A stretch of DNA of 64,000 nucleotides, from positions 1 through 64,000 of the forward strand of contig CAVWGE010000005.1 in the NCBI GenBank assembly GCA_963754385.1. Reading direction: 5' to 3'. Made by a program: the position numbers and the translations under genes. The notes beneath the pieces are model-generated. The model had not been told where the DNA came from. It worked only from the letters and a program-made list of their open reading frames with translations, and made no database searches. This document shows positions 15,595-23,932 of this stretch, piece after piece (the stretch's first letter is position 1; the number at the start of each line of letters is the position of its first letter). This DNA comes from 9FT-COMBO-48-23 sp963754385 (lineage in GTDB: Bacteria > Chloroflexota > Dehalococcoidia > GIF9 > UBA5629).

Positions 15595-17043
15595 CTAATC
15601 ATTATATGCCGGCACATCAAGAAGCTCAGGGACTGTTTCGAACCTGTATCCTTCGGCTTGCAATTTCTCGATAATCAACGGTAACGCCTCCACAGTGAGA
15701 CTCTTGTCAGCTTTGCTGCAATCATGCAATGTCCCGTAGCCATCGTGTAAAAGTATTATTTCGCCGGGATGAGTTTCCCGGACAATGTTCTGAGCTAGCG
15801 ACGATGGCGTTGCCCCGTTCAGCTCAGCAGCTGAAACGCTCCATGTTACCTCAATCAAACCCTGTTTTTTAACTTCTTCAAGCTCCCATGGGCTCTTTTT
15901 GCCATGTGGCGGCCGGTAAAGGTGGGGCCTGACACCAACAGTATTGAATATGGCCTCTTCCGCAATTGCCAAGTCTTTTGCACCATACTCAGTAAGGGCA
16001 TGGTTAGCATTGTGAGAATACGAATGATTCCCTAGCACATGTCCTTCAGCTATCATGCGCTTGGCTGTTTCTGGGTAAAGCTCTACGTTTTTACCGACCA
16101 CAAAAAAGGTACCCTTGATATTATAGCTGTCAAGTATATCAAGTATTTCTGAGGTATATGGCTCATTAGGACCATCATCGAAGGTCAGGGCAACAACTTT
16201 ATCATGTTCGGTTGCCTTGTAATAGACCTTTCCGAAAACAGGTGACGTTGGTATTACATACCCGTATGTAATCAGGATGATAACCATAGCCACCGGGGAT
16301 AATCTCACCGCAACTCGCCTTAGAGTTGTCTTGTTGGCAAATCTTTCAAAGCTGTTCACATAGCACTTACACATGTAGGTACCCCAATGGCTTATATGAA
16401 CCAGAGCTTCCATAATACAAAGGATGAGAGGTTTTCTCACGCTCCGCGAAGAAGTTAAGATGCACAAATTCCTGTCATAGGAAACCTTTCCCGTTTTACT
16501 CAATCGGCTAGAAATACCATATTGGTCGGACGAATAGGATGTAACTTCGTAGCCGTCCACGTTTAAGAATGCCCTTCTGCGGAAGGCAAAAGTTGCCCCC
16601 GAGACAAGGAATGGCCTGCCAAAAAGTGCCGCGGCCAACCTATTGGCACAGTCTCTCAAGAAATACTCGAACTTTGCCCAGGACGGAGGATCCCTATACA
16701 CGAACCTGCCAGCAACAGCTACCGTATCCGGGTGTGAATAAAAGTGGTTTGCTATCTTTGCTAGCCAATCCCGTGGGTAAACCGTATCGGCATCTGCCTG
16801 GGCAATTATGTCGCCACAGGCGGCGTCAGCGCCAACCTGCCTGACATAAGACACACACTTCCTCTCAGAGCAAGGTATAACCTTGGCCCCAAAGTTTCGG
16901 GCAATATTGGCTGTGTTGTCGGTGCTGCCATTATCAACTACAATGATTTCGTATTCGCCTTCATAATCCTGATTTATTAAGGATTCAAGGCAGTCAGACA
17001 AGAATTTTTCTTCATTTAAGGCCGGAATAATAACACTTATCAT
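15595..17043 (-). CDS. Fusion of family 2 glycosyltransferase and NodB polysaccharide deacetylase
   Basis: The 482-residue protein starts with a GT-A glycosyltransferase domain (VIIPALNEE at about 4-12, VDNGSTD, AQADADTVYP as the DxD region). A membrane segment follows around 248-270, then a NodB deacetylase domain with TFDDGP, HSYSH and RPPHGKKS, the usual metal and catalytic motifs. The glycosyltransferase would face the cytoplasm and the deacetylase the outside, so one protein could build and deacetylate a surface glycan. The gene starts a two-gene minus-strand operon with the VTT protein. A fusion in this order is uncommon but has precedent in glycan-synthesis proteins. Confidence 0.85.
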   Translation of the reverse strand: MISVIIPALNEEKFLSDCLESLINQDYEGEYEIIVVDNGSTDNTANIARNFGAKVIPCSERKCVSYVRQVGADAACGDIIAQADADTVYPRDWLAKIANHFYSHPDTVAVAGRFVYRDPPSWAKFEYFLRDCANRLAAALFGRPFLVSGATFAFRRRAFLNVDGYEVTSYSSDQYGISSRLSKTGKVSYDRNLCILTSSRSVRKPLILCIMEALVHISHWGTYMCKCYVNSFERFANKTTLRRVAVRLSPVAMVIILITYGYVIPTSPVFGKVYYKATEHDKVVALTFDDGPNEPYTSEILDILDSYNIKGTFFVVGKNVELYPETAKRMIAEGHVLGNHSYSHNANHALTEYGAKDLAIAEEAIFNTVGVRPHLYRPPHGKKSPWELEEVKKQGLIEVTWSVSAAELNGATPSSLAQNIVRETHPGEIILLHDGYGTLHDCSKADKSLTVEALPLIIEKLQAEGYRFETVPELLDVPAYND

Positions 17044-17388
17044 AGCTGTCAGCTGTAAATTGGCTTTTATGTTGTCAGGAGATTTTATTCGTCATCAAGC
17101 AGGTTGTCAAGTTAAAAGGGCAATATGCCACTTTGTAACTCTTGAGATGATAATCCTGCTATGGCATTATATGCGTAATTGCGAATTTAAGAATATAACT
17201 TGAGTGAGTTTACTGATGCGGGAACTAGTTAAGGCCTTCAATGCCCTTTCCGACGAGACCAGGCTGAGGATTTTGGATTTCCCCAAGTAACACAGCTTTA
17301 GCTTCGTCGCAACTTAACGCTGATGAGAGGCCTAGAAGCTACTTGACAAGCTCAGCATAAATATATTAGTATATTATCAGATACTTAT
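17044..17388. other. 345-base intergenic region containing a decayed arsR copy
   Basis: This gap between the divergent glycosyltransferase and ArsR-ABC units contains the arsR remnant described below (promoter 17142-17170, start 17216). It also contains the promoter region of the next arsR: TTGACA at 17343-17348 followed by the AT-rich segment 17360-17394. No intact gene is visible. Confidence 0.6.
17142..17290 (+). pseudogene. arsR remnant with its promoter
   Basis: ATG at 17216 opens 24 codons reading MRELVKAFNALSDETRLRIL, nearly identical to the start of the intact ArsR at 19885, before a TAA at 17288. Upstream, TTGAGA-17-CATTAT followed by ATGCGTAATTGC matches the promoter and operator of the 19885 gene (TTGACA-17-CATTAT, ATGCGTAAATGC). 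The rest of the coding sequence is not recognisable. It is a partial duplicate of the arsR-promoter segment about 2.7 kb downstream. Confidence 0.7.
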
Positions 17389-17748
17389 ATGTATATGAAT
17401 CTTTTGAAGCTGTTAGAGGACAATACGGAGGAGCAAGCATCACTGTTCAATGCGCTTGCCAACCCTACTCGACTCAAGATTGTGAAGTTGCTCTGTCAGC
17501 AGCAGATACCGGATGCCCTATGTGTAAACGCTCTAGCCAGCCTTCTAGGGGTCAGCCAGTCTGCTGTTTCCCAGCATCTGCGCCTGCTTAAAGCTATCGG
17601 ACTGGTAAAAGGGGAGAGGCGCGGCTATCACGTCCATTATTCTATTGACCATGACAGGATGCAGCGGTACCGTGAATTGGTTCTTTCGGCATTGGATATG
17701 GGTAAACCGATTCAAGAAGAATTATGCCAAAGCCATTCTCCAGAGTAG
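17389..17748 (+). CDS. ArsR-family transcriptional repressor of the ABC exporter operon
   Basis: The 119-residue winged-helix protein has the ArsR core: FNALANPTRLKIVKLL, the recognition helix LLGVSQSAVSQHLRLL and the wing GERRGYHVHYSID. Cysteines at the usual metal site are reduced to one in ALCVNAL, so the inducer is uncertain. ATG codons at 17389 and 17395 are both possible and neither has a clear ribosome binding site. A promoter-like TTGACA at 17343 puts the transcript start close to the ATG, and the palindrome ATACTTATATGTAT (17381-17394) overlaps it as a possible operator. Two ABC transporter genes follow directly. Confidence 0.88.
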   Translation: MYMNLLKLLEDNTEEQASLFNALANPTRLKIVKLLCQQQIPDALCVNALASLLGVSQSAVSQHLRLLKAIGLVKGERRGYHVHYSIDHDRMQRYRELVLSALDMGKPIQEELCQSHSPE

Positions 17749-17768
17749 ATGATATAGGCGAAATAAAA

Positions 17769-18704
17769 ATGAGCGATGACCCCGCAATACTGGTAAACAA
17801 CCTGACCAAATTCTACGGGCAGCTTTTAGCTTTAGACCACATCAGTTTTGAGGTAAAGAGCGGTGAATGCTTCGGCTTTCTGGGGCCGAATGGCGCCGGC
17901 AAGACAACCACTGTCAGGATTTTGACCGGCGTCATGAGAGCAGATGAGGGGAAGGCTTCAATCTCGGGATACGAGGCCGGAAGCCTGAAGGCCAAGCAAC
18001 TGGCCGGCGTTGTTCCGGAAATGGCAAATGCCTATGCTGACCTATCAGCCTGGAATAACCTTATGCTGATGTCGGAACTCTATGGCGTTCCCACCAGCGA
18101 GGCAAGAGGAAGAACCGCTGACTTGCTGGGCAAGGTCGGCCTTCTGCCCAGGAAAGATGAACTGGTAAAAGCGTATTCCAAGGGCATGAAGCAACGCCTT
18201 ATTCTATGCATGGCGCTTATTAGCAACCCTGAAGTGCTATTCCTGGATGAACCGACTTCTGGCCTGGACGTCCAGAGCGCGCGTCTCATCAAAGACCTCC
18301 TGCAGAGCCTCAATAGCCAGCGGAAAACCATATTTCTTACTACCCATGACATGGACGAGGCCAACCAGCTCTGCAACCGTGTAGCCATTATCAATAAGGG
18401 AAAGATAGTTGCCATTGATGCCCCGGAGAAGCTCCGGATAGCTATGAGCGGCATGCATTCAGTTGAAGTTAGTTTTAGTGATTCCATAAGCCCCGAAATC
18501 CTGGCAAATATCGCAGGTGTGAAGTCTGTTAATAAGCTCGGAGATAAGTACCGACTCTATACCGACAACCCCGGAGAGCTGGCAGTTTCGCTGGTCAAGC
18601 ACTCGGATGCCGTTGGTCTAAAGATAATATCTCTCAACATACTGGCACCTTCGCTGGAAGATGCCTTTGTGGCTCTCACAGAGGAAGGAGCTAAGGACGC
18701 CTAA
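17769..18704 (+). CDS. ABC-2 type exporter, ATP-binding protein
   Basis: The 311-residue ATPase has Walker A GPNGAGKTTT, the ABC signature YSKGMKQR, Walker B VLFLDEPTSGLD and the switch histidine in LTTHDMDEA. A C-terminal extension resembles that of drug/Na+ exporter ATPases. I place the start at ATG 17769, 20 bases after the arsR stop, because the family N-terminus begins just before ILVNNLTKFYG; an in-frame ATG at 17724 overlapping arsR would add 15 residues. It partners the permease that follows. Control by the upstream ArsR protein is likely. Confidence 0.92.
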   Translation: MSDDPAILVNNLTKFYGQLLALDHISFEVKSGECFGFLGPNGAGKTTTVRILTGVMRADEGKASISGYEAGSLKAKQLAGVVPEMANAYADLSAWNNLMLMSELYGVPTSEARGRTADLLGKVGLLPRKDELVKAYSKGMKQRLILCMALISNPEVLFLDEPTSGLDVQSARLIKDLLQSLNSQRKTIFLTTHDMDEANQLCNRVAIINKGKIVAIDAPEKLRIAMSGMHSVEVSFSDSISPEILANIAGVKSVNKLGDKYRLYTDNPGELAVSLVKHSDAVGLKIISLNILAPSLEDAFVALTEEGAKDA

Positions 18705-18705
18705 T

Positions 18706-19452
18706 ATGAGAACGGTAATTGAGCAGTTGCGCCGCGCTCTGGCGATAGCGCGCAAGGACATGCGCATTTACTATTCTAAAGGCCCGGTAGTCATCTTTGG
18801 GGTTCTCTTCCCCGTCTTCCTGTTCCTTGCCTTTACTATCGGCCGTCACCTGACTGTTGATTTCATGATACCCGGGCTCCTGGGCATGATACTCTTCTTC
18901 ACCGCCACTTCGATATCGCCAATAGTGATTCCCTGGGAAGCACAGGCAAGAACGTTGGAAAGGCTAATGTCCTGCCCGGTAAAGACAGAGACTATTATCC
19001 TGGGAGATATCCTGGCATCCTTTATCTTCGGACTGGGTATTTCCCTCGTGCCCATTGTGCTAGGCCTTTTCCTGGGAATTACCATATCAAGCCCCCTTGT
19101 TTTCGCCCTGGCAATTATCCTGGCGGCCTTCTGCTTTGCTTCGCTGGGCAATGTCTTCTCCATTCCACCTACAAATCTCCCATCCACGGTCAACATGATC
19201 GCCTCAGTGGTCAAGTTTCCGGTAGTTTTCATAAGCGGCATCTTCATCCCTCTCGACGAGCTTCCCGCCTGGGGACAGGGAATCGCTTACATTTCGCCCT
19301 TGACCTACTTTACCGATATTGCCCGGTATTCTATTCAAGGCAAAAGTCATCTGCCCGTAGCCCTTGACCTCCTGGCCCTACTGGCCTTTACACTTCTCTT
19401 TGTTATGGTAGCCATGAAAATGCATCAGCGCACAATGCCCCGAAGAATATAA
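18706..19452 (+). CDS. ABC-2 type exporter, permease
   Basis: The 248-residue membrane protein has about six helices and the ABC-2 permease pattern: an N-terminal ARKDMRIYY segment, ERLMSCPVKTETIILGD, and FISGIFIPLDELPAW before the last loop. The ATG at 18706 follows the ATPase stop by one base. It forms a half-exporter pair with the ATPase; exported substrate is unknown. The linkage to an ArsR-type regulator and proximity to the arsenic island suggest a stress-induced exporter, but this is inference only. Confidence 0.9.
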   Translation: MRTVIEQLRRALAIARKDMRIYYSKGPVVIFGVLFPVFLFLAFTIGRHLTVDFMIPGLLGMILFFTATSISPIVIPWEAQARTLERLMSCPVKTETIILGDILASFIFGLGISLVPIVLGLFLGITISSPLVFALAIILAAFCFASLGNVFSIPPTNLPSTVNMIASVVKFPVVFISGIFIPLDELPAWGQGIAYISPLTYFTDIARYSIQGKSHLPVALDLLALLAFTLLFVMVAMKMHQRTMPRRI

Positions 19453-19486
19453 CACTGGCCTGAACTACTGAAGGAGTTGGATAAGA

Positions 19487-19798
19487 ATGGGAACAGAGCA
19501 GAAATATGACATCCGGGACTTTACGCACTTTGTCGCCGGGGATAAAAGCAAGAAAGATTTATTCAAGGGCAAGCACTTCAACGTGGCAGTCATATGCCTT
19601 GATAGCGGCTACGAGATACCGCCTCACGATGAGCCCTATGATGTTTTCTTCTATGTGGTATCGGGAAAAGGCATCTTCACCGCAGGCCAGAAGCAGTGGG
19701 ATACAGGCGCAGGCTCCATGGTCTTTGCCCCTGCTGGCGTAAGGGGCATAAAATGCACCGAGCGGCTCACTGTCCTGGGCATTCAACAGCCACACTAG
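19487..19798 (+). CDS. Small cupin-domain protein
   Basis: The 103-residue protein is a single conserved-barrel cupin: motif 1 around PPHDEPYDVFFYVVSGKG and motif 2 around AGSMVFAPAGVRG. One histidine and the acidic residue of the usual metal site are visible, but motif 2 has no histidine, so metal binding may be incomplete. GAAGGAG precedes the ATG. It follows the ABC permease by 34 bases and probably belongs to the same transcript. Role unknown. Confidence 0.8.
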   Translation: MGTEQKYDIRDFTHFVAGDKSKKDLFKGKHFNVAVICLDSGYEIPPHDEPYDVFFYVVSGKGIFTAGQKQWDTGAGSMVFAPAGVRGIKCTERLTVLGIQQPH

Positions 19799-19820
19799 TA
19801 ACCTGTCCTTGAACCTACCC

Positions 19821-19867
19821 TTGACAAAAGACCTCTTTTGTGGCATTATATGCGTAAATGCACATAT
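19821..19867 (+). promoter_or_regulatory. Promoter and ArsR operator of arsenic unit 1
   Basis: TTGACA (19821-19826) and CATTAT (19844-19849) are 17 bases apart. The segment ATATGCGTAAATGCACATAT (19848-19867) is an imperfect palindrome covering the -10 end and the likely transcript start, the usual position of an ArsR operator. The same promoter and half of the operator are retained in the decayed arsR copy at 17142-17190, which supports their functional identity. Confidence 0.6.
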
Positions 19868-19884
19868 AGTAATGGAGTTTGGTA

Positions 19885-20250
19885 ATGAGAGAATTAGTTA
19901 AAGCATTCAAAGCCCTGTCGGACGAGACCAGGCTGAGGATTCTTAACCTGCTGTTGGAGCGTGAGTGTTGCGTCTGCGAGGTAATGCAGTCACTCAACAT
20001 TTCCCAACCCCGCGCCTCGCGGAACCTGAGCGCGCTCTATGATGCAGGACTTCTAAGACTGAGGCGGGTTGGACTATGGGCAGTGTATTCAATAGATAAG
20101 GAAAGCCTAGGAGAATACTACATAGATTTGATTGAGGCAGTCAGAAAAGGACTGGAAGAGAACGAAACAGCCTTGCTGGACAGGCAACGGTTGCGACAGG
20201 CTGAAAGAGTAGGTCCAAACTGTGTGGTCAGGAAGCTGAGTACCGCTTGA
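19885..20250 (+). CDS. arsR: ArsR arsenite-responsive repressor
   Basis: The 121-residue winged-helix repressor carries the As(III)-type metal site ECCVCEV on the DNA-binding helix, with three cysteines, and the helix LNISQPRASRNLSAL. The ATG at 19885 is preferred to the in-frame TTG at 19879 because GGAG lies 7 bases upstream. The next gene starts 51 bases downstream. Arsenite binding to the cysteines should release the operator at 19848 and induce the whole unit-1 operon. The same N-terminal sequence occurs in the remnant at 17216. Confidence 0.93.
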   Translation: MRELVKAFKALSDETRLRILNLLLERECCVCEVMQSLNISQPRASRNLSALYDAGLLRLRRVGLWAVYSIDKESLGEYYIDLIEAVRKGLEENETALLDRQRLRQAERVGPNCVVRKLSTA

Positions 20251-20301
20251 TAGTGTCCCCTCTATTTCTATGAAAGCTCTAAGAAATAAAGTTATTTAGC
20301 A

Positions 20302-21390
20302 ATGGTTGATAAAAATATCTGCAACTCTGATGCTGGTGCCAACGGCACACTCACCGAGACCAGAACAACCAAAAATAGAATTATTTTATTTATTATGCTC
20401 GGTGTCGGGCTAGTGCTGTGGGTGGTCGTATATTATTGGCTTAAACCAGCCGCTGACTTCCTGACATACAACGTATTTAAACTCCCTGCCTCGAGCCATC
20501 TGGGTAGCAGTGTTGCTTTCTTTCTCTACGACACACCTAAAGTGATGTTGCTGCTGGTCCTCATCATCTTTGGAGTCGGAATTATAAGGTCTTTCTTTAC
20601 CCCGGAACGCACCCGGCAGATGCTAGCTGGAAAAAGGGAATTTACCGGGAATGTCCTGGCTTCGGGACTGGGTATTGTCACCCCCTTCTGCTCTTGTTCG
20701 GCTTGCCCGCTCTTTATAGGATTTCTGGAAACAGGAATTCCGCTGGGTATCACCTTATCATTTTTGATTGCGTCGCCTATGATCAATGAGGTGGCTCTTG
20801 TTCTCCTCTACGGCATGTTTGGCTGGAAAATCGCTTTAATTTACGTAGTAACCGGACTCACCATAGCCATAGCTGCCGGGTGGGTGATAGGTAAACTGAA
20901 AATGGAGAGGTTCATAGAAGGCTGGGTATTAGATGTTAAGCTGTCTCAGGCAACTACAGCACAAGCGAGCATGCGATTTGAAGACCGCGTCCAATATGGC
21001 TTAAATGCTATACGTGAAATAGTGGGTAAGGTTTGGCCCTATCTTCTGGCTGGTATAGCAGTTGGCGCCGGTATTCATGGCTACGTGCCTGAAGGGGTGC
21101 TGGCCTCATTCATGGGTAAAGATGCCTGGTGGGGCGTGCCGATAGCAGTATTGATCGGTGTGCCCATATATTCCAATGCTGCTGGTATTATTCCTGTGGT
21201 ACAAGCCTTGATGGAAAAAGGAGCAGCGCTGGGAACTGTTCTGGCATTCATGATGTCTGTAGTAGCCATTTCCTTGCCTGAGACTATAATCCTGCGCCGC
21301 GTGCTTAAATGGCAGTTGATTGGTGTTTTTGTCGGCGTTGTGACCATAGGTATCATTATCGTTGGTTATTTGTTTAACGCAATTTTATGA
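20302..21390 (+). CDS. ArsP-like permease (PF03773 family)
   Basis: The 362-residue protein has about eight to nine membrane helices and the family signature TPFCSCSACPLFIGFLETG (near 131-149), with three cysteines, and a related second segment GVPIYSNAAGIIPV in the C-terminal half. Proteins of this family include ArsP, which exports trivalent organoarsenicals such as methylarsenite and roxarsone(III). Since this island also encodes ArsM, an exporter of methylated arsenic fits. The family also has members of other function, so substrate is inferred from position after arsR. It overlaps the next frame start region and probably shares its transcript. Confidence 0.85.
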   Translation: MVDKNICNSDAGANGTLTETRTTKNRIILFIMLGVGLVLWVVVYYWLKPAADFLTYNVFKLPASSHLGSSVAFFLYDTPKVMLLLVLIIFGVGIIRSFFTPERTRQMLAGKREFTGNVLASGLGIVTPFCSCSACPLFIGFLETGIPLGITLSFLIASPMINEVALVLLYGMFGWKIALIYVVTGLTIAIAAGWVIGKLKMERFIEGWVLDVKLSQATTAQASMRFEDRVQYGLNAIREIVGKVWPYLLAGIAVGAGIHGYVPEGVLASFMGKDAWWGVPIAVLIGVPIYSNAAGIIPVVQALMEKGAALGTVLAFMMSVVAISLPETIILRRVLKWQLIGVFVGVVTIGIIIVGYLFNAIL

Positions 21391-21410
21391 GCCATCAAAG
21401 GAGAGGTTTT

Positions 21411-21851
21411 ATGGCAAACGAGAAACACTGGGAAGAAGGAATGAAGACCCATCAGAACATCATATTCTCCTGTTTTGGTGGGATGTCAAATACGGGCATA
21501 ACCAGCGCTCTAGCCAGCATGGAGGCTGTCAAAGAACTGGGGCTTGAGAAGGTGGCTATTGGTTGTCTGGGTGCCCTGCCGCTTGGAGTGAAGCCCGTAA
21601 TAGGTAAGACTAAAGCAGCGAAAAAGGTCATCACCGTGGACGGCTGCCCCTTTGAGTGTGCTAAGAAAACTGTTGAACAGTCCGGGCTCACGCCAACTAA
21701 AAGTATTGTCCTGGTCAGGGACATCGGAATGAAAAAGAAAGCACTGCACGAAGATATCGGTGGTAACATTAAGGCCCTTATGGACTATATTTCAGATGAT
21801 GATGTACAAAAGGCGAAGGAGCTCATCGTAAAAACTATCATAGAAACATGA
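21411..21851 (+). CDS. DGC-domain putative zinc-binding protein
   Basis: The 146-residue protein has the DGC domain pattern: an early FSCFGGMSNTG, a middle IGCLGALPLG, and the signature VDGCPFECAKK (Asp-Gly-Cys followed by a second Cys). The four conserved cysteines are probably a metal site. DGC proteins often accompany redox or metal-resistance genes, but their biochemical role is unknown. The start at 21411 is chosen because AAAGGAGAGG lies just before it; an in-frame ATG at 21387 overlaps the permease stop. The next gene follows by 13 bases. Confidence 0.85.
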   Translation: MANEKHWEEGMKTHQNIIFSCFGGMSNTGITSALASMEAVKELGLEKVAIGCLGALPLGVKPVIGKTKAAKKVITVDGCPFECAKKTVEQSGLTPTKSIVLVRDIGMKKKALHEDIGGNIKALMDYISDDDVQKAKELIVKTIIET

Positions 21852-21864
21852 AGGAGGCTAAGAG

Positions 21865-22131
21865 ATGAACATAAAAATCCTGGGCCCTGGATGCGCCAAG
21901 TGCCATCAGCTGGAGAAGACCACCGGAGAGGTGGTGAAAGAGCTCGGCGTTGATGCCACTGTTGAGGAGGTCAAAGACATGCGTCAAATCATTGCCTACA
22001 ATGTCCTGACCACACCTGCCCTGGTAATCAATGAGCAGGTGGTGAGCTTCGGCAAGGTACCTTCAAAAGCAGAGGTCACGCAACTGATAATAAATGCCAT
22101 GGCCAAAGAAGGGCAGCAAATGGGCTCTTGA
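21865..22131 (+). CDS. Small redox-active disulfide (thioredoxin-fold) protein, ArsE-like
   Basis: The 88-residue protein has a thioredoxin fold with the active-site CAKC (residues 10-13) after GPG and a cis-proline in TTPALVINE, typical of the TM0996/MTH895 small glutaredoxin-like family. A strong AAGGAGG precedes the start. Its place directly before arsF- and arsG-like genes matches the arsE-arsF-arsG order described for resistance to nitroaromatic trivalent arsenicals. It probably supplies electrons to the lipoprotein or transporter partners; ArsE identity is inferred from gene order. Confidence 0.82.
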   Translation: MNIKILGPGCAKCHQLEKTTGEVVKELGVDATVEEVKDMRQIIAYNVLTTPALVINEQVVSFGKVPSKAEVTQLIINAMAKEGQQMGS

Positions 22132-22189
22132 GACCGCAATCCTAGTATAAACACAGGCAAATTTAAAATATTAAGGAGATATCAGAACC

Positions 22190-22735
22190 ATGTACTTATC
22201 ACGAAGCGCTAAGATATGTTTTACTATAGCCGTTTTCTTAATTATTGGATTGCTTTTTGCTTGCACAAGCCCGGCTATTCCACCAGCCTCACCAGAGGGA
22301 GCCGCAGTCCCTCCCACCACAACACCCTCGCTTCCAAAACCCTCAAACCCAATTCAAACGACCACCCCCCCAGACGAGTCTTCGACCATGCCTGACAGAG
22401 TAGACGTCATCTATTTCCACCGACCTCAGCGCTGCGTCACCTGCCTCTGTTTCGAAGAGCGCGTTCGATATGTCGTTAGCACATATTTCCAGAACAAGCT
22501 GAATAGTGGCAAAATGACCTTCGGGGTATATGACATCGGCGACAGCAAAAATGCCGACATCGTCAACAAATACGGCGCCATTGGCTCGCAATTGTTCATC
22601 AATACCATTAAGGACGATACCGACCACATTAGAGACATACAGGACATTTGGTCCTGGCACTGCACAAGCAATAAACAAAGCTTCGACCAGAAGGTCAAGA
22701 ACGTTATCAACCAAAGCCTCGAGGACATAGAATAA
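22190..22735 (+). CDS. arsF: ArsF-family thioredoxin-fold lipoprotein
   Basis: The 181-residue protein has a lipoprotein signal (LLFACTS, about 20-26), a Pro/Thr-rich linker, then a thioredoxin-like domain opening VDVIYFHRPQRCVTC with a CVTC redox pair followed by LC. It matches the ArsF-family lipoproteins annotated next to ArsG transporters. The domain should sit outside the membrane. The stop overlaps the arsG start by one base (TAATG), showing translational coupling. Characterised ArsF is proposed to take part in nitro-group reduction of aromatic arsenicals; whether this one does is not shown. Confidence 0.78.
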   Translation: MYLSRSAKICFTIAVFLIIGLLFACTSPAIPPASPEGAAVPPTTTPSLPKPSNPIQTTTPPDESSTMPDRVDVIYFHRPQRCVTCLCFEERVRYVVSTYFQNKLNSGKMTFGVYDIGDSKNADIVNKYGAIGSQLFINTIKDDTDHIRDIQDIWSWHCTSNKQSFDQKVKNVINQSLEDIE

Positions 22736-23439
22736 TGGATTTAGGCAGCATTTTGGGTGGTTCCAATATCCCCGTGCTCACGGCGCTGCTTTTAGGGTTG
22801 ATAACTGCCATTGCGCCCTGCCCTCTGGCTACCAACATCGCCGCCGTAGCCTACATCACTCGCAACGTAACAGACCGTAAGTACGCGGTAATAACCGGCT
22901 CCCTCTATACCCTGGGACGCATGTTTTCCTATTCTGTTCTGGGCATCCTTATCATCGTGGTTGGACTGGAAATCCCGTGGATTTCCGCAACAGTCCAGGA
23001 CGTCGGTGAACGTGTCCTGGGGCCCCTGCTGATTGTAGTAGGATTGCTTATGCTGTTCATCGACAGGCTCTCTTTCGGCAGGGGAGGTAACACATTAGCC
23101 TCGTTGGGGAGCAAAGTAGCCGGCTGGGGCATGATAGGCGGATTTCTGCTGGGTGTCATTTTCGCCCTGGCGTTCTGCCCCTATAGCGCAGTCCTGTTCT
23201 TCGGGGCACTGATGCCCATAGCCCTCAAGTCCAGTGGCGGTGCGGCACTGCCAGCAGTTTTTGCCGTCGGCACCGGACTGCCGGTACTGATATTCGGCAC
23301 GCTCCTGTCTGTCGGCGTAGCTGGAGTTGCTAACTGGCTTAATGCCCTTACCCGCGCCGAACGAATCATCCGTATAATAGTCTCTATCATCTTTATAGGG
23401 GTAGGCATATATTATGTGGTGCTATGGATACAATCCTAG
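22735..23439 (+). CDS. arsG: ArsG-family permease (CcdA/DsbD-like)
   Basis: The 234-residue membrane protein has six helices of CcdA/DsbD type with paired conserved cysteines in IAPCPLATN (about Cys29) and LAFCPYSAV (fourth helix), the positions that pass reducing power in CcdA. ArsG-family members are described as exporters of trivalent aminoaromatic arsenicals. It is coupled to arsF by a TAATG overlap. A CcdA-like electron-transfer role across the membrane to the ArsF lipoprotein is an equally reasonable reading. A broken second copy follows the duplicate arsF at 23932. Confidence 0.78.
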   Translation: MDLGSILGGSNIPVLTALLLGLITAIAPCPLATNIAAVAYITRNVTDRKYAVITGSLYTLGRMFSYSVLGILIIVVGLEIPWISATVQDVGERVLGPLLIVVGLLMLFIDRLSFGRGGNTLASLGSKVAGWGMIGGFLLGVIFALAFCPYSAVLFFGALMPIALKSSGGAALPAVFAVGTGLPVLIFGTLLSVGVAGVANWLNALTRAERIIRIIVSIIFIGVGIYYVVLWIQS

Positions 23440-23464
23440 ACTGCTTTAACCAGGTGCTAAAAAT

Positions 23465-23932
23465 ATGAACATCTCCATTAAAGCTAATAAGATTTACCTC
23501 TTTTTGCACTTTCTGCTGGCGCTTGGCTTGCTGTCTGCGTGTTCCAGCCCAGCACCGGCAGCGAATCCAGCAAAGGAACCGCTTGGTCCTCCAGATAGAG
23601 TAGACATTGTCTATTTTCAGCAAGGCAAGCCCTGTCATTGCATTGCAGTGGTGGGAGAGAAGATTCAAGCTACCATGTTTCTTTATTTTCTGGATGAACA
23701 ATCCAGCGGTAAACTAACTTTCCAGGTGGTCGATCTGGACAAGAAAGAAAACACTGATATTGCTAAAAAGTACAATGCTGCCCCATTCTCACTGTTTATC
23801 AACGTGGTAAGAGGTAATTCCGAACACATCGTCGCCGTACCGGAAATCTGGTTACCCACTGGTGGTGGCAGAGACAACCTTGAAGAATTCTTGAAGAGTA
23901 AAATCGAGAAAAGCCTCAGTGGAGAACTATAA
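23465..23932 (+). CDS. Second ArsF-like lipoprotein
   Basis: The 155-residue paralogue of the 22190 product has a lipobox (LLSACSS) and the same domain start, VDIVYFQQGKPCHC, with conserved segments GKLTF, DIAKKY and PFSLFIN/SQLFIN. The redox motif is altered: CHC with one spacer residue instead of CVTC, and the following LC is absent. It may therefore bind metal rather than form a typical disulfide. It ends in TAATG with a following arsG-like start, showing that an arsF-arsG pair was duplicated and only the lipoprotein half stayed intact. Confidence 0.75.
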   Translation: MNISIKANKIYLFLHFLLALGLLSACSSPAPAANPAKEPLGPPDRVDIVYFQQGKPCHCIAVVGEKIQATMFLYFLDEQSSGKLTFQVVDLDKKENTDIAKKYNAAPFSLFINVVRGNSEHIVAVPEIWLPTGGGRDNLEEFLKSKIEKSLSGEL

